Of a stretch of DNA of 64,000 nt, positions 41,627-50,705 are shown piece by piece. This stretch comes from Streptomyces sp. NBC_00523. GTDB taxonomy: Bacteria; Actinomycetota; Actinomycetes; Streptomycetales; Streptomycetaceae. Position 1 is the stretch's first letter; each line of letters begins with the position of its first letter. The translations under genes were made by a program, and so were the position numbers. The notes under the pieces are model-generated. The model made no database searches and was not told the origin of the DNA. It saw only the letters and a program-made list of their open reading frames with translations. The stretch spans positions 6,572,001 through 6,636,000 of the forward strand of contig NZ_CP107836.1 in assembly GCF_036346615.1 (NCBI RefSeq), written 5' to 3'.

Positions 41627-42553
41627 TCAGGCGTTGGTGCCGGAGCCCCCGCCCGACGCCGCCTTGATGCCCTTCGTGATCGTGTCCAGGACGGACAGCG
41701 AAGGCGCCTTGGTGTTGATGTCGAAGCCGGAGCGGATCACCACCAGCATGTCCTTGGCCAGCGGGGACGGGAAGGCCAGCGACTCGACGTAGCCGTCGTC
41801 GCCGTTCTTCGTCACCACCTTCCAGCGCACCCGGTAGCCCTGCTGCCCGGCCACCGTGACCGCCTCGGACTTCAGCTCCTCGTGCGAGGTGATGCCGCCG
41901 TAGATCTTCTCACCGTAGGACTCGTTGGCGTTGGTCTCGATGTCCTTCTCGGCGGTGGCCTGCGCCGTCTTGGTGGTCAGCTTCAGCGCCTCGGCCGGGG
42001 CGGAGAACACCCCGCCGCGCACGCACTTCTGCTCGGTGTCACCGGGGCAGGCGTAGGACCCGGTGGTCACCCCGGCGCCCATACCCGACTCGCCCTTCCA
42101 GCCGTCGGGGACCGGGATGCTGATGCCGCTGGCCAGGTCCGTCGCGTAACCGTCCTCGATCTGCGGCTGGCCCTGCTCCGGCGACTGGTTGTCGCCGCCG
42201 TCACCGGAGCCGCCGTTGCCGCGCTCGTCACCGTTGCCGCCGCTGCCGCCCGGGCCGCCGCCGCGCTGCCGGTCGGGTCCGGGCGATGGGGAGGCGGAGG
42301 GGGTGGTGGCAGCGGTGTCGCTCTTGCCGTCCGAGTCGTCCGTCAGTAGATAGACGCCACCCCCGATGGCGGCCAGCACCACCACGGCGGCGGTGATGCC
42401 CGCCCCGATGCGTATGCGCCTACTGCGGACGGCCGCCGGCGGTACGCGCAGATGGTCGGTCCACTGGGTGCCGTCCCACCAGCGCTCGTGGCGGGGGCCA
42501 AATCCTGAATACCCGGGGTCTGGATGCCAGCCGGGCGGGCTCGTCTGGGTCAC
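41627..42553 (-). CDS. DUF2510 membrane protein of unknown function
   Basis: GTG 42553 opens a 308-residue product with an N-terminal DUF2510 motif (PGWHPDPGYSGFGPRHERWWDGTQWTD). One transmembrane helix follows (IGAGITAAVVVLAAIGGGVYLL, about 48-70), then a Gly/Ser/Asn-rich linker, and an outer domain of about 170 residues (SGISIPVPDGWKG, with Cys in YACPGDTEQKC). The outer domain has the look of a secreted lipoprotein-like domain exposed beyond the membrane. No enzyme motif is seen. A weak site precedes the start, so the N-terminus is less certain than the rest. Confidence 0.75.
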   Translation of the reverse strand: MTQTSPPGWHPDPGYSGFGPRHERWWDGTQWTDHLRVPPAAVRSRRIRIGAGITAAVVVLAAIGGGVYLLTDDSDGKSDTAATTPSASPSPGPDRQRGGGPGGSGGNGDERGNGGSGDGGDNQSPEQGQPQIEDGYATDLASGISIPVPDGWKGESGMGAGVTTGSYACPGDTEQKCVRGGVFSAPAEALKLTTKTAQATAEKDIETNANESYGEKIYGGITSHEELKSEAVTVAGQQGYRVRWKVVTKNGDDGYVESLAFPSPLAKDMLVVIRSGFDINTKAPSLSVLDTITKGIKAASGGGSGTNA

Positions 42554-42640
42554 GCCCGACACGTTAACCGGACTGCCTGAGAATCCTATGAACCGGGTGG
42601 GGGAACCCCGTCGGTCCACCGCCCGCAGCTGCCGCCTTCC

Positions 42641-42654
42641 TTGGTCTAGACATG
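42641..42654. promoter_or_regulatory. possible DasR (dre)-like element
   Basis: TTGGTCTAGACATG contains TGGTCTAGAC, the core of the Streptomyces dre consensus, though the second half departs from it. It lies in the divergent gap between the DUF2510 gene and the methyltransferase gene, 75 bases before the latter. Confidence 0.3.
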
Positions 42655-42728
42655 TGGAGGGGGTGTCGCTAGCATCCGCCGACGAGGCGCGGTGGACCCG
42701 CCCGACCGCGCCCAGAAGTGAGGGCCCC

Positions 42729-43469
42729 ATGGAAGCGACCGCCCCCGACCGTCGTTTCGCCGAGGACTACCGCCTCGCCCGGGAGATCCCGCGCGACGGG
42801 CTCACCGCCTGGCGCGCCGCCGTCGCCGCCGAGGTGGAACTCGCACCGGGCGCCACCGTCCTGGACGTGGGCGCGGGCACCGGCTCCTTCGCCTCCGCCT
42901 TCGCCGACTGGTTCGGCGTCCGGGTCCTGGCCGTGGAACCGGCCGCCGCCATGCGGGCGCTGATCCCCCAAAACGGGCTGATCGAGGCGCTGGACGGGCG
43001 GGCCGAGGCGCTGCCGGTGCCGGACGGCTGCGCGGACGCGGCCTGGCTGGGCTCGGTCGTCCACCACATCGGCGATCTGGCCGCAGCCGCCCGGGAGTTG
43101 CGCAGAGCCCTGAAGCCCGGCGCCCCCGTGCTCATCCGCAACTCCTTCCCCGGCCGGTGCGCACGGGACCTGCGGGTCCGCTTCTTCCCCGGCGCCGAAC
43201 GCATCGTGGACGGCTACCCGACGGTGGAGCGGACGTGCGCCGCCTTTGCCGGGGCCGGCTTCACCCGCGTCGCGCTGCACGCGGTGCCGCAGGAGAGCGC
43301 GCCGAGCCTCGCCGCGTTCGCCGACCGGATCAGGCGGGACACCGACGCGAAGCTGCGCGGCCTCGGCGACGACGAGTTCGAGCGCGGGATGCGCCGCCTG
43401 CGTACGGCGGCGGAGCAGGAGCCGGACCGGCCCGCCGTGAGCTGGATGGACCTGCTGGTCCTGGCCTGA
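42729..43469 (+). CDS. SAM-dependent class I methyltransferase
   Basis: ATG 42729 gives 246 residues. Motif I is VLDVGAGTGSFASAFADWFG, then an acidic residue after strand 2 (VLAVEPAAAM) and the DAAWLGSVVHHIGD segment. The fold is a standard Rossmann methyltransferase. The substrate is unknown; it is a single gene with no obvious partner, and the next gene begins 32 bases later on the same strand. A dre-like sequence lies upstream. Confidence 0.88.
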   Translation: MEATAPDRRFAEDYRLAREIPRDGLTAWRAAVAAEVELAPGATVLDVGAGTGSFASAFADWFGVRVLAVEPAAAMRALIPQNGLIEALDGRAEALPVPDGCADAAWLGSVVHHIGDLAAAARELRRALKPGAPVLIRNSFPGRCARDLRVRFFPGAERIVDGYPTVERTCAAFAGAGFTRVALHAVPQESAPSLAAFADRIRRDTDAKLRGLGDDEFERGMRRLRTAAEQEPDRPAVSWMDLLVLA

Positions 43470-43501
43470 CCGCGCGCCCCGCCGACGTAAGGTCGGTCCG
43501 T

Positions 43502-43921
43502 ATGAAGCTCAGCGACGAGGAAGGGCGGGCCGTACGGGCCGCCATGGCGGGCGAACTGCGACTGCTCGACCCGGCGGTACGGGCGTCGCCCGAGGCGGTG
43601 ACGGAACTGCTCGACCCGGAGTTCGCCGAATTCGGCGCCTCCGGGCGACGTTACGACCGCGCCTCGATCCTCGCCGTCACCTCCGCCGTCGAGGACGACG
43701 ACCCCGCCCCGGTCGTCTCCGAGCTCTCCGGCACCCTGCTCGCCCCGGATCTGGTCCACCTGACGTACGTCACCGAGCGCAACGGCCTGCTGTTCAGGCG
43801 CAGTTCGCTGTGGCGCAGGACCGGTGAGCGGTGGCGGCTGTACTTCCACCAGGGCACCCCGGCCGGTCCCGACCGGGCCGCCGCCGGATATCCGGCGGAC
43901 AGCCCCGGCGGCGCTGCATAG
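43502..43921 (+). CDS. NTF2-like (DUF4440) protein
   Basis: The product has 139 residues from ATG 43502. The N-terminal helix (VRAAMAGELRLLDPAVRASPEAVTELLDPEFAEFG) and strand pattern (VHLTYVTERNGLLFRRSSLWRRTGERWRLYFHQGTPA) match the cone-shaped DUF4440/SnoaL-like fold. Such proteins may bind small ligands or act as isomerases. No catalytic residues are certain. It lies between the methyltransferase gene and the S66 peptidase gene on the same strand. Confidence 0.8.
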   Translation: MKLSDEEGRAVRAAMAGELRLLDPAVRASPEAVTELLDPEFAEFGASGRRYDRASILAVTSAVEDDDPAPVVSELSGTLLAPDLVHLTYVTERNGLLFRRSSLWRRTGERWRLYFHQGTPAGPDRAAAGYPADSPGGAA

Positions 43922-43930
43922 GCTCACCCG

Positions 43931-44974
43931 ATGACACCTTCGCGCTATCCCTCCAAGCCCCGTCCCGGCGACCGCGTCGCCGTGCTCTCACCGGCCTCCG
44001 GTCTGCCCGGAATCCTGCCGCTGCCCTACGAGTTGGGTCTGCGCAGGCTTCGCGAGGACTTCGGCCTGGAGCCGGTGGAGTATCCCTGCACCCGGAAGAT
44101 GGGCTCCACCCCGCAGGAACGCGCCGCCGACCTCCACGCGGCGTTCGCCGACCCGGAGATCAAGGCCGTCATAGCCAGCATCGGCGGCGACGACCAGATC
44201 ACCGTGCTGCCCCACCTGGACCGCGCACTGCTGCGCGCCAACCCCAAACCGTTCTTCGGCTACAGCGACAACACCAACCTGCTGGTGTTCCTCGACAACC
44301 TCGGCATCGTCGGCTACCACGGCGGCACCGTCATGGTCGAGTTCGGCCGCCCCGGCGCGCTGCACCCGCAGACGGCCGAGTCCCTGCGGGCCGCACTCTT
44401 CACCCACGGTGCGTACGAGCTGGCGCCCGCGAAGGAGACCGGCAGCACCAACCGGGACTGGAGGGACCCGCACACCTTCGAGCAGGAGCCCGAACTGCTC
44501 CCCGCCGATGGCTGGACCTGGCACCACGCCGACCGGGTGGTCGAGGGGGCAAGCTGGGGCGGCAACCTGGAGATCCTGGCCTGGATGCTGATGGCCGACC
44601 GGGAGATCCTGCCCCCGGAGGATTACGAGGGCCGGGTGCTGTTCCTCGAAACCTCCGAGGAACTGCCCAGCGCCGACGAGGTGTACCGCATCCTGCGCAA
44701 CATGGGGGAGCGGGGCCTGCTGCGGCGTTTCCCCGCCCTGCTGATGGCGCGCGCCAAGAACTGGTCCTTCGACCGGCCGCTCGACGCGGAAGCCGGGGCG
44801 GCGTACTGCCGCGAGCAGCGGGAGGCGGTGCTGCGCGCCCTCGCGGAGTACGCCCCCGACACGATGGCCGTCTTCGACGTCGACTGCGGTCACACGGACC
44901 CGCAGGTCATCATCCCGTTCGGCGGCACCATCCGGGTGGACGGTGTGGCCCGGCGCATCACCGTCACCTACTGA
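43931..44974 (+). CDS. S66-family carboxypeptidase (LD-carboxypeptidase/MccF-like)
   Basis: The 347-residue product starts at ATG 43931, ten bases after the NTF2-like gene. The catalytic triad of S66 is visible: Ser112 (GYSDNTN), Glu214 (WGGNLE) and His321 (CGHTDP). Family members cut the L,D-bond of murein tetrapeptides or detach the amino acid from microcin C (MccF). The long central region and N-terminal PGDRVAVLSPAS are closer to MccF-type proteins. It is cytoplasmic (no signal peptide), so a role in cell-wall recycling or self-immunity is possible. Confidence 0.88.
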   Translation: MTPSRYPSKPRPGDRVAVLSPASGLPGILPLPYELGLRRLREDFGLEPVEYPCTRKMGSTPQERAADLHAAFADPEIKAVIASIGGDDQITVLPHLDRALLRANPKPFFGYSDNTNLLVFLDNLGIVGYHGGTVMVEFGRPGALHPQTAESLRAALFTHGAYELAPAKETGSTNRDWRDPHTFEQEPELLPADGWTWHHADRVVEGASWGGNLEILAWMLMADREILPPEDYEGRVLFLETSEELPSADEVYRILRNMGERGLLRRFPALLMARAKNWSFDRPLDAEAGAAYCREQREAVLRALAEYAPDTMAVFDVDCGHTDPQVIIPFGGTIRVDGVARRITVTY

Positions 44975-44992
44975 GCGGGCCGGCGCCCCGTT

Positions 44993-45007
44993 TGTGGTCC
45001 GACCACA
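44993..45007 (+). promoter_or_regulatory. lactate regulator operator, upstream of its own gene
   Basis: TGTGGTCCGACCACA is a perfect palindrome with a single central base (GGTC-N-GACC). It lies 60 bases before the FadR-type regulator gene, so the protein probably controls itself. Related sites occur at 47585-47599 and 47686-47700. Confidence 0.65.
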
Positions 45008-45066
45008 TGGCGTGTGTGACATAGTCGTGATGTACGCATACGCCCGAACGGGGAGTGGAGAAGCGG

Positions 45067-45819
45067 ATGCCTGTCGAGTGGCAGCCCGTACGGCAGGCCC
45101 GGACCCATGAACTCGTGCTCCAGAGCATCGAGGAGCAGGTCTTCGCCGGGAAGCTGAGGGCCGGGGACCGGCTGCCGCCGGAGCGCGAGCTGGCCCCCGT
45201 GTTCGGGGTGAGCCGCTCCGCGCTCCGGGAGGCGCTGCGGGTGCTCGAGACGATCGGCGTGCTGGTCGCGCAGCCCGGCCGGGGCCACGACTCCGGCGCC
45301 CGTATCGTGCGCAACCCGGACGACGCGCTCGGCCGGCTGCTGCGCCTGCACTTCGCCCTCGGCAGCTACAGCCTGCACGACGTGATGGAGGCCCGGGTCG
45401 CCCTGGAGCGCTCCAGCTTCGCGGCCGCCGCGGAGCACGCGTCCGACGAGGACCTGGACGGGGCGGGCGCGGTGGTGGCCCGGATGGCGCGGGAGGGCAT
45501 CGGGCCGGAGGAGTTCAACGAACTCGACACGGAGTTCCACGTCAAGGTGGCGAGCGGTTCGGGCAACGCGCTGACCTCCACACTGACCGCCGCGGTACGG
45601 GAGTCCGTACGGCCCCTCATCCTGCGGGCCCTCGAAGAGGTGGACGACTGGCCCGCCACCCAGGCCCGGCTCAACGCCGAGCACACGGAGATGCTGAGGC
45701 TGGTGCGTACCGGTGACGGCGAGGCGGCGGCCGACCTGGCCGAGCGTCACATCCGCGGCTTCCACGGCACGCTGGTGGACGAGGACCGGACCGGCTCCGG
45801 CGGCGAGGGCGCGGAGTAG
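45067..45819 (+). CDS. FadR-family regulator of L-lactate use (LldR-like)
   Basis: ATG 45067 is preferred (GGAG 6 bases upstream) over GTG 45055. The 250-residue product has a GntR winged HTH (LRAGDRLPPERELAPVFGVSRSALREALRVLE) and an all-helical FCD domain with metal-ligand-type residues (Asp and His in LDTEFHVKVA, His in HTEML and ERHIRGFH). It is convergent with the lactate permease gene and near lutABC. Its class recognises TGGTnnnACCA sites, and three GGTC-N-GACC palindromes sit before its own gene, the permease gene and lutA. Lactate probably relieves repression. Confidence 0.92.
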   Translation: MPVEWQPVRQARTHELVLQSIEEQVFAGKLRAGDRLPPERELAPVFGVSRSALREALRVLETIGVLVAQPGRGHDSGARIVRNPDDALGRLLRLHFALGSYSLHDVMEARVALERSSFAAAAEHASDEDLDGAGAVVARMAREGIGPEEFNELDTEFHVKVASGSGNALTSTLTAAVRESVRPLILRALEEVDDWPATQARLNAEHTEMLRLVRTGDGEAAADLAERHIRGFHGTLVDEDRTGSGGEGAE

Positions 45820-45837
45820 CACCCCCGCCGCACGGTC

Positions 45838-47514
45838 CTACGGCAGCATCCAGGAGAGCGCGGCCGTGGACTGGAGGTAGACCAGCACGCAGAGGACGGC
45901 CAGCATGGCCACGCTGTATCCGGCGACCTTGCGCAGCAGGATGCGTTCCGAGCCCGGCATCGCGACCGCGGTGGCGGCGATCGTCAGGTTCTGCGGGCTC
46001 ACCAGCTTGGCGACCACTCCGCCGGAGGTGTTCGCGGCGACGAGCAGGGTCGGGTCGATCCCGGCGGTCTGCCCGGCCGTCTGCTGGAGGTTGGCGAACA
46101 GCGCGTTGGCCGAGGTGTCGGAGCCGGTCACGGCGGTGCCGAGCCAGCCCAGCACCGGCGAGAGCAGGGCGAACAGGCCGCCCGCCGTCGCCAGCCAGGT
46201 GCCGATGGCAACGGTCTGACCGGACTGGTTCATCACGTAGCTCAGCGCGAGCACGGTGGCGACCGTCGCGATGGCGGTCCGCATGTTCTTCAGCGTCCGG
46301 CCCGCCGCCGAGAGCGCCGTGCCGGCGGTCATCGGATAGACGTCGCGGTCCTTGGCGAAGCGGTAGACCAGCGTGACCAGAATGCCGGAGATGATCAGCA
46401 GGGTGCCCGGATTGCCCAGCACCTCCAGGGTGTACACCGCGCTGGACGAGGGCGTACCGCCGGTGGTCATCAGCTCGCCGTAGAGGCCCGGCCACTCGAT
46501 CTTCAGGTTGGCGTGGCCCAGCACCTCGGGCATGTCAAGACCGCCCACGTGCAGCTTGGCGATCCCGAAGATCGCGATCACCAGGATGTACGGGAGGACG
46601 GCATAGGTGACCCGGTGCCGGGTGAGCGGCTCGTTCTCCACCTGGGAGCGCTGGTCGTCCGGCGTCCGCGGCTTCCAGAACCGCAGCATCAGCACGGCGA
46701 CGCCGAACCCGACGAGCGAGGCGACCACATCGGTCAGCTCGTACGCGAAGTGGTTGGCGCACCAGAACTGGGTCAGGGCGAAGACGCCACCGGTGACCAG
46801 CGCGATCGGCCACAGCTGACGGATGCCGCGCGTGCCGTCCACGACGAACAGAAGCAGCAGCGGTACGAAAATCGCGAGCAGGGGCGACTGGCGGCCGATG
46901 ACCGAGGCGATGTCCTCGGGGGGAATGCCGGTGAGGTTGCCCGCGGTGGTGACGGGGATGGCCATGGCGCCGAACGCGACCGGCGCGGTGTTGGCGAGGA
47001 GCACCGTGACCGCTGCCTTGACCGGGGGCAGGCCGAGGGCCAGCAGCATCACGGCCGTGATGGCGACGGGCGCGCCGAAGCCGGCCAGCGCCTCCAGCAG
47101 ACCGCCGAAGCAGAACGCGATGAGCATCGCCTGTACCCGCAGGTCGCCCCGGCCGACGGCGCTGAACGAACGGCGCAGATCCTCGAACCGGCCGCTGACG
47201 ACCGTGAGTTCGTAGAACCAGATGGCCGCGACGACGATCAGCATCACCGGGAAGAGGCCGAAGACCAGTCCCTGGGACGCCGAGAGCAGCCCCAGTCCGA
47301 CCGGCATCCCGAAGCCGGTCACCGCGACGAGCAGCGCTGTGAGGACCGAACCCAGCGCGGACACCAGCGCCGAGCGCTTGGCCGCCATCAGGAGCACGAA
47401 GAACACGGCCAGAGGGATCAGGCTCACCAGCGCGGTCGCCAGGAGGCTGCCCCCGATGGCGTGGACGTCCGGCGCGTACGAAGCCGGCACGGTGGCGGGT
47501 GGTGCGGAAGCCAC
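45838..47514 (-). CDS. lctP: L-lactate permease
   Basis: GTG 47514 follows GAGGAG. The 558-residue product is a LctP/LldP-type permease with about 13 membrane helices. Conserved segments include GGLLEALAGFGAPVAITAVML, TAVTGSDTSANALFANLQ and AANTSGGVVAKLVSPQNLTIA. It imports lactate (or glycolate) with protons. The operator at 47585-47599 lies 71 bases upstream, linking it to the adjacent FadR-type regulator. It diverges from lutABC. Confidence 0.95.
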   Translation of the reverse strand: MASAPPATVPASYAPDVHAIGGSLLATALVSLIPLAVFFVLLMAAKRSALVSALGSVLTALLVAVTGFGMPVGLGLLSASQGLVFGLFPVMLIVVAAIWFYELTVVSGRFEDLRRSFSAVGRGDLRVQAMLIAFCFGGLLEALAGFGAPVAITAVMLLALGLPPVKAAVTVLLANTAPVAFGAMAIPVTTAGNLTGIPPEDIASVIGRQSPLLAIFVPLLLLFVVDGTRGIRQLWPIALVTGGVFALTQFWCANHFAYELTDVVASLVGFGVAVLMLRFWKPRTPDDQRSQVENEPLTRHRVTYAVLPYILVIAIFGIAKLHVGGLDMPEVLGHANLKIEWPGLYGELMTTGGTPSSSAVYTLEVLGNPGTLLIISGILVTLVYRFAKDRDVYPMTAGTALSAAGRTLKNMRTAIATVATVLALSYVMNQSGQTVAIGTWLATAGGLFALLSPVLGWLGTAVTGSDTSANALFANLQQTAGQTAGIDPTLLVAANTSGGVVAKLVSPQNLTIAATAVAMPGSERILLRKVAGYSVAMLAVLCVLVYLQSTAALSWMLP

Positions 47515-47584
47515 GGAATTACTCCTCGCTGAGTGACGCAGCTGATTCAGCGATCAGTAGGACACCGGAGATGTCGTATGTCAA

Positions 47585-47599
47585 TAAGGTCAGACCAAA
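47585..47599 (-). promoter_or_regulatory. lactate regulator operator before the permease gene
   Basis: TAAGGTCAGACCAAA keeps the GGTC-N-GACC core and one flanking base pair, a weaker version of the sites at 44993 and 47686. It is placed to control the leftward permease gene. Confidence 0.55.
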
Positions 47600-47685
47600 T
47601 GCTGGCCAGGTCACTTCGCGCTCCAGAGGCTCTTCGGGTGCTCCCCGGATGCGCCTGCACCCCGCCGGAGACGGCCGGAGGGTAG

Positions 47686-47700
47686 TATGGTCGGACCATA
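47686..47700 (+). promoter_or_regulatory. lactate regulator operator before lutA
   Basis: TATGGTCGGACCATA is a perfect 15-base palindrome around one central base, 21 bases before the lutA start. It is the strongest of the three GGTC-N-GACC sites. Confidence 0.7.
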
Positions 47701-47721
47701 ACTTGCGATCGGGGAGGTTCC

Positions 47722-48489
47722 ATGCGTATCGGACTCTTCGCCACCTGTCTGGGAGACACGCTCTTCCCCGAGGCGGTGAAATCCACCGCGGTGCTGCTGG
47801 CCCGCCTGGGTCACGACGTGGTGTTCCCGCCGGGCCAGACCTGCTGCGGCCAGATGCACGTCAACACCGGCTACCAGCGCGAGCCCGTCCCGCTGGTCCG
47901 CAACTTCGCCGCCCAGTTCGGCGACGCCTCCATCGACGCCGTCGTCATGCCGTCGGGCTCCTGCGCCGGATCGGTCCGCCACCAGCACGAGATCGTCGCC
48001 GAGCGGTACGGGGACGCGGCGCTGCGCGCGGGCGTCGCCACCGTCAAGGCGAAGACGTACGAGCTGTCCGAACTCCTGGTGGATGTGCTGGGCGTGACCG
48101 ATGTCGGCGCGTACTTCCCGCACCGGGTCACGTACCACCCCACCTGCCACTCGCTGCGCATGCTCAGGGTCGGCGACAAACCGCTGCGGCTGCTGCGCGC
48201 CGTCGACGCGATCGACCTGGTCGAGCTGGGCGAGGCCGACTCCTGCTGCGGGTTCGGCGGCACCTTCGCCGTGAAGAACGCCGACACCTCGACGGCCATG
48301 CTCCAGGACAAGATGCGCCACGTCACCGCGACCGGAGCCGATGTGTGCACCGCCGGTGACTCCTCCTGCCTGATGCACATCGGCGGCGGGCTCTCCCGCA
48401 TCAAGGCCGGGACGCGGACCCTGCACCTCGCCCAGATCCTGTCCGCCACCCGCACCTCGCCGCACGTCCTGACGGAGGCCGCCCGATGA
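47722..48489 (+). CDS. lutA: L-lactate utilisation protein LutA
   Basis: The product has 255 residues from ATG 47722. It has two CCG domains with heterodisulfide-reductase-like cysteines (QTCCGQMHVNTGY and ADSCCGFGGTFAVKN; also SGSCAGSV and YHPTCHSL). LutA, LutB and LutC together oxidise L-lactate to pyruvate in Bacillus and many Actinobacteria. The gene starts the operon, overlaps lutB (ATGA at 48486-48489) and has a palindromic operator just upstream. Confidence 0.95.
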   Translation: MRIGLFATCLGDTLFPEAVKSTAVLLARLGHDVVFPPGQTCCGQMHVNTGYQREPVPLVRNFAAQFGDASIDAVVMPSGSCAGSVRHQHEIVAERYGDAALRAGVATVKAKTYELSELLVDVLGVTDVGAYFPHRVTYHPTCHSLRMLRVGDKPLRLLRAVDAIDLVELGEADSCCGFGGTFAVKNADTSTAMLQDKMRHVTATGADVCTAGDSSCLMHIGGGLSRIKAGTRTLHLAQILSATRTSPHVLTEAAR

Positions 48490-50024
48490 GCGCGACGTTT
48501 CTCGGCATGCCCGCGACCCCGCCCCGCTCCCCGTACGGCACGGGAAACCTGCGCGGCGACCGCAAGTTCCCCGCCGCCGCCCACGACGAGCTGGGCAACG
48601 AGCAGCTGCGCCGCAACCTCGGCCGGGCCACCCACACCATCCGGGCCAAACGCCTCCATGCCACCGGCGAACTGCCCGACTGGGAGGAGCTGCGCGACGC
48701 CGGGTCGGCCATCAAGACCGACACCATGAACCGGCTCCCCGAACTCCTGGAGGAGCTGGAACGCAACGTCACCGCACGCGGCGGCACCGTGCACTGGGCG
48801 CGCGACGGAGTCGAGGCCAACGAGATCGTCGCCCGGCTGGTCCAGGAGACGGGCAGCGACGAGGTCATCAAGGTCAAGTCGATGGCCACCCAGGAGATCG
48901 GCCTCAACGAACACCTCGAATCCCTCGGCATCGCCGCGCACGAGACCGACCTCGCCGAACTCATCGTCCAGCTCGCCCACGACAAGCCTTCGCACATCCT
49001 CGTCCCCGCGATCCACCGCAACCGGGACGAGATCCGGGAGATCTTCCTCAACGAGATCCCCGGCGTCGACCCGGCCCTGGACAACGTCCCCGCCCACCTG
49101 GCCGCCGCCGCCCGCGCCTACCTGCGCGAGAAGTTCATGACCACCAAGGTGGCCGTCTCCGGGGCCAACTTCGGGATCGCCGAGACCGGCACCCTCTCCG
49201 TCGTGGAGTCCGAGGGCAACGGCCGGATGTGCCTGACCCTCCCCGACACGCTCATCACCGTCATGGGCATCGAGAAGATCCTCCCGCGCTACCAGGACCT
49301 GGAGGTCTTCCTCCAGCTCCTGCCGCGCTCCTCCACGGGCGAACGGATGAACCCGTACACCTCGATGTGGACCGGCGTCACCCCCGGGGACGGACCGCAG
49401 ACCTTCCACCTGGTCCTCCTCGACAACGGCAGGACCGCAGCCCTCGCCGACCGCATCGGCCGCGAGGCGCTGAACTGCATCCGCTGCTCGGCCTGCCTCA
49501 ACGTCTGCCCGGTGTACGAACGGGCCGGGGGCCACGCCTACGGTTCGACCTATCCCGGACCGATCGGGGCCGTCCTCACTCCGCAGCTCGCCGGGATGGA
49601 CGCCGCCAAGGACGACCCCAACAGCTCGCTGCCGTACGCCTCCAGTCTCTGCGGGGCCTGCTTCGACGCCTGCCCCGTCAAGATCGACATCCCCTCGCTG
49701 CTGGTCGAACTGCGCCACCAGCACACCGAGCAGTCCGGCACCACCGCAGAGAAGCTCGCCATGAAGGCGGCCGGTGCGGTCATGGGCCGGCCCAAGGTGT
49801 ACACCGCCGCGCAGAAGGCCGCTCGGCTCGGCCGGGTCCTGGCCCGGGACGGGAAGCTCCCTGCGCTGCCGCCCCCGCTCAACGGCTGGAGCGACAGCCG
49901 CGACACCCCCGCCCCGCCGAAGCAGACCTTCCGTGCCTGGCTGGCCTCGGCCGAGGGCGCGGCCGCCATGCGCGAGGCGTCCGCCGAACACACCCGCAAC
50001 CAGCAGCAGGAGGACGGCGCATGA
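48486..50024 (+). CDS. lutB: iron-sulfur L-lactate utilisation protein LutB
   Basis: The 512-residue product begins inside the lutA stop. An N-terminal LUD domain (KVKSMATQEIGLNEHLESLG, VAVSGANFGIAETGTLSVVE) is followed by two 4Fe-4S binding motifs (CIRCSACLNVCPVY and CGACFDACPVKIDIP). The C-terminus is an Ala-rich tail. It carries the electron-transfer centres of the lactate oxidation complex. It overlaps lutC at ATGA 50021-50024. Confidence 0.95.
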   Translation: MSATFLGMPATPPRSPYGTGNLRGDRKFPAAAHDELGNEQLRRNLGRATHTIRAKRLHATGELPDWEELRDAGSAIKTDTMNRLPELLEELERNVTARGGTVHWARDGVEANEIVARLVQETGSDEVIKVKSMATQEIGLNEHLESLGIAAHETDLAELIVQLAHDKPSHILVPAIHRNRDEIREIFLNEIPGVDPALDNVPAHLAAAARAYLREKFMTTKVAVSGANFGIAETGTLSVVESEGNGRMCLTLPDTLITVMGIEKILPRYQDLEVFLQLLPRSSTGERMNPYTSMWTGVTPGDGPQTFHLVLLDNGRTAALADRIGREALNCIRCSACLNVCPVYERAGGHAYGSTYPGPIGAVLTPQLAGMDAAKDDPNSSLPYASSLCGACFDACPVKIDIPSLLVELRHQHTEQSGTTAEKLAMKAAGAVMGRPKVYTAAQKAARLGRVLARDGKLPALPPPLNGWSDSRDTPAPPKQTFRAWLASAEGAAAMREASAEHTRNQQQEDGA

Positions 50025-50668
50025 CGACCGCCCGTGAGACCGTGCTCGGCCGCGTCCGGGACGCGCTCGCCCTCGCGCCCGCCCGTGAGACACCCGCCGG
50101 GGAGACCCCCGGCCCGCGCGTCTACCGCACCGGGCGCACCCTCCCCGACGAGGAACGCCTCGCCCTCTTCACCGACCGGCTGGTCGACTACAAGGCGCAG
50201 GTCCACCCGTGCACCGCCGACCGGACCGCCGAGGTGATCGCCGAGGTGCTGCGGGAGCGGGGAGCCGCGCGCATCGGTGTGCCCCCGGGACTCGACACCG
50301 GGTGGCTGGCCGCGTACAAGGGCGAGGTCCGGCAGGACTCCGCGGACATTCCGGCGCCGCGCCTGGACGCCCTCGACGGGGTCGTCACCGCGTCCGCCGT
50401 CAGCTGCGCCGAGACCGGCACCATCTTCCTGGACGGCTCGCCCGACCAGGGGCGACGGGCGCTGTCCCTCGTGCCCGACCTTCATGTGTGCGTGGTCGAC
50501 CTGTCGACCGTGGAGGTGGGTGTGCCGGAGGCGGTGGCCCGGCTGGTGCCGGAGCGCCCGACCACGCTGATCAGCGGGCCCTCGGCCACCTCCGACATCG
50601 AGCTGGAGCGGGTCGAGGGCGTCCACGGCCCGCGCACCCTCGCGGTCGTGATTCGCACAGACGTTTAG
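50021..50668 (+). CDS. lutC: L-lactate utilisation protein LutC
   Basis: The 215-residue LUD-domain protein (VVTASAVSCAETGTIFLDGSP, TTLISGPSATSDIELERVEGVHGP) starts at ATG 50021, coupled to lutB. It has no iron-sulfur motif. With LutA and LutB it makes up the lactate oxidation complex. The TauE gene follows after 37 bases with no clear terminator, so transcription could continue into it. Confidence 0.94.
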   Translation: MTTARETVLGRVRDALALAPARETPAGETPGPRVYRTGRTLPDEERLALFTDRLVDYKAQVHPCTADRTAEVIAEVLRERGAARIGVPPGLDTGWLAAYKGEVRQDSADIPAPRLDALDGVVTASAVSCAETGTIFLDGSPDQGRRALSLVPDLHVCVVDLSTVEVGVPEAVARLVPERPTTLISGPSATSDIELERVEGVHGPRTLAVVIRTDV

Positions 50669-50705
50669 GTGCTCATGCCGGGCGGGATTACGCTCTCTGC
50701 CTGGC

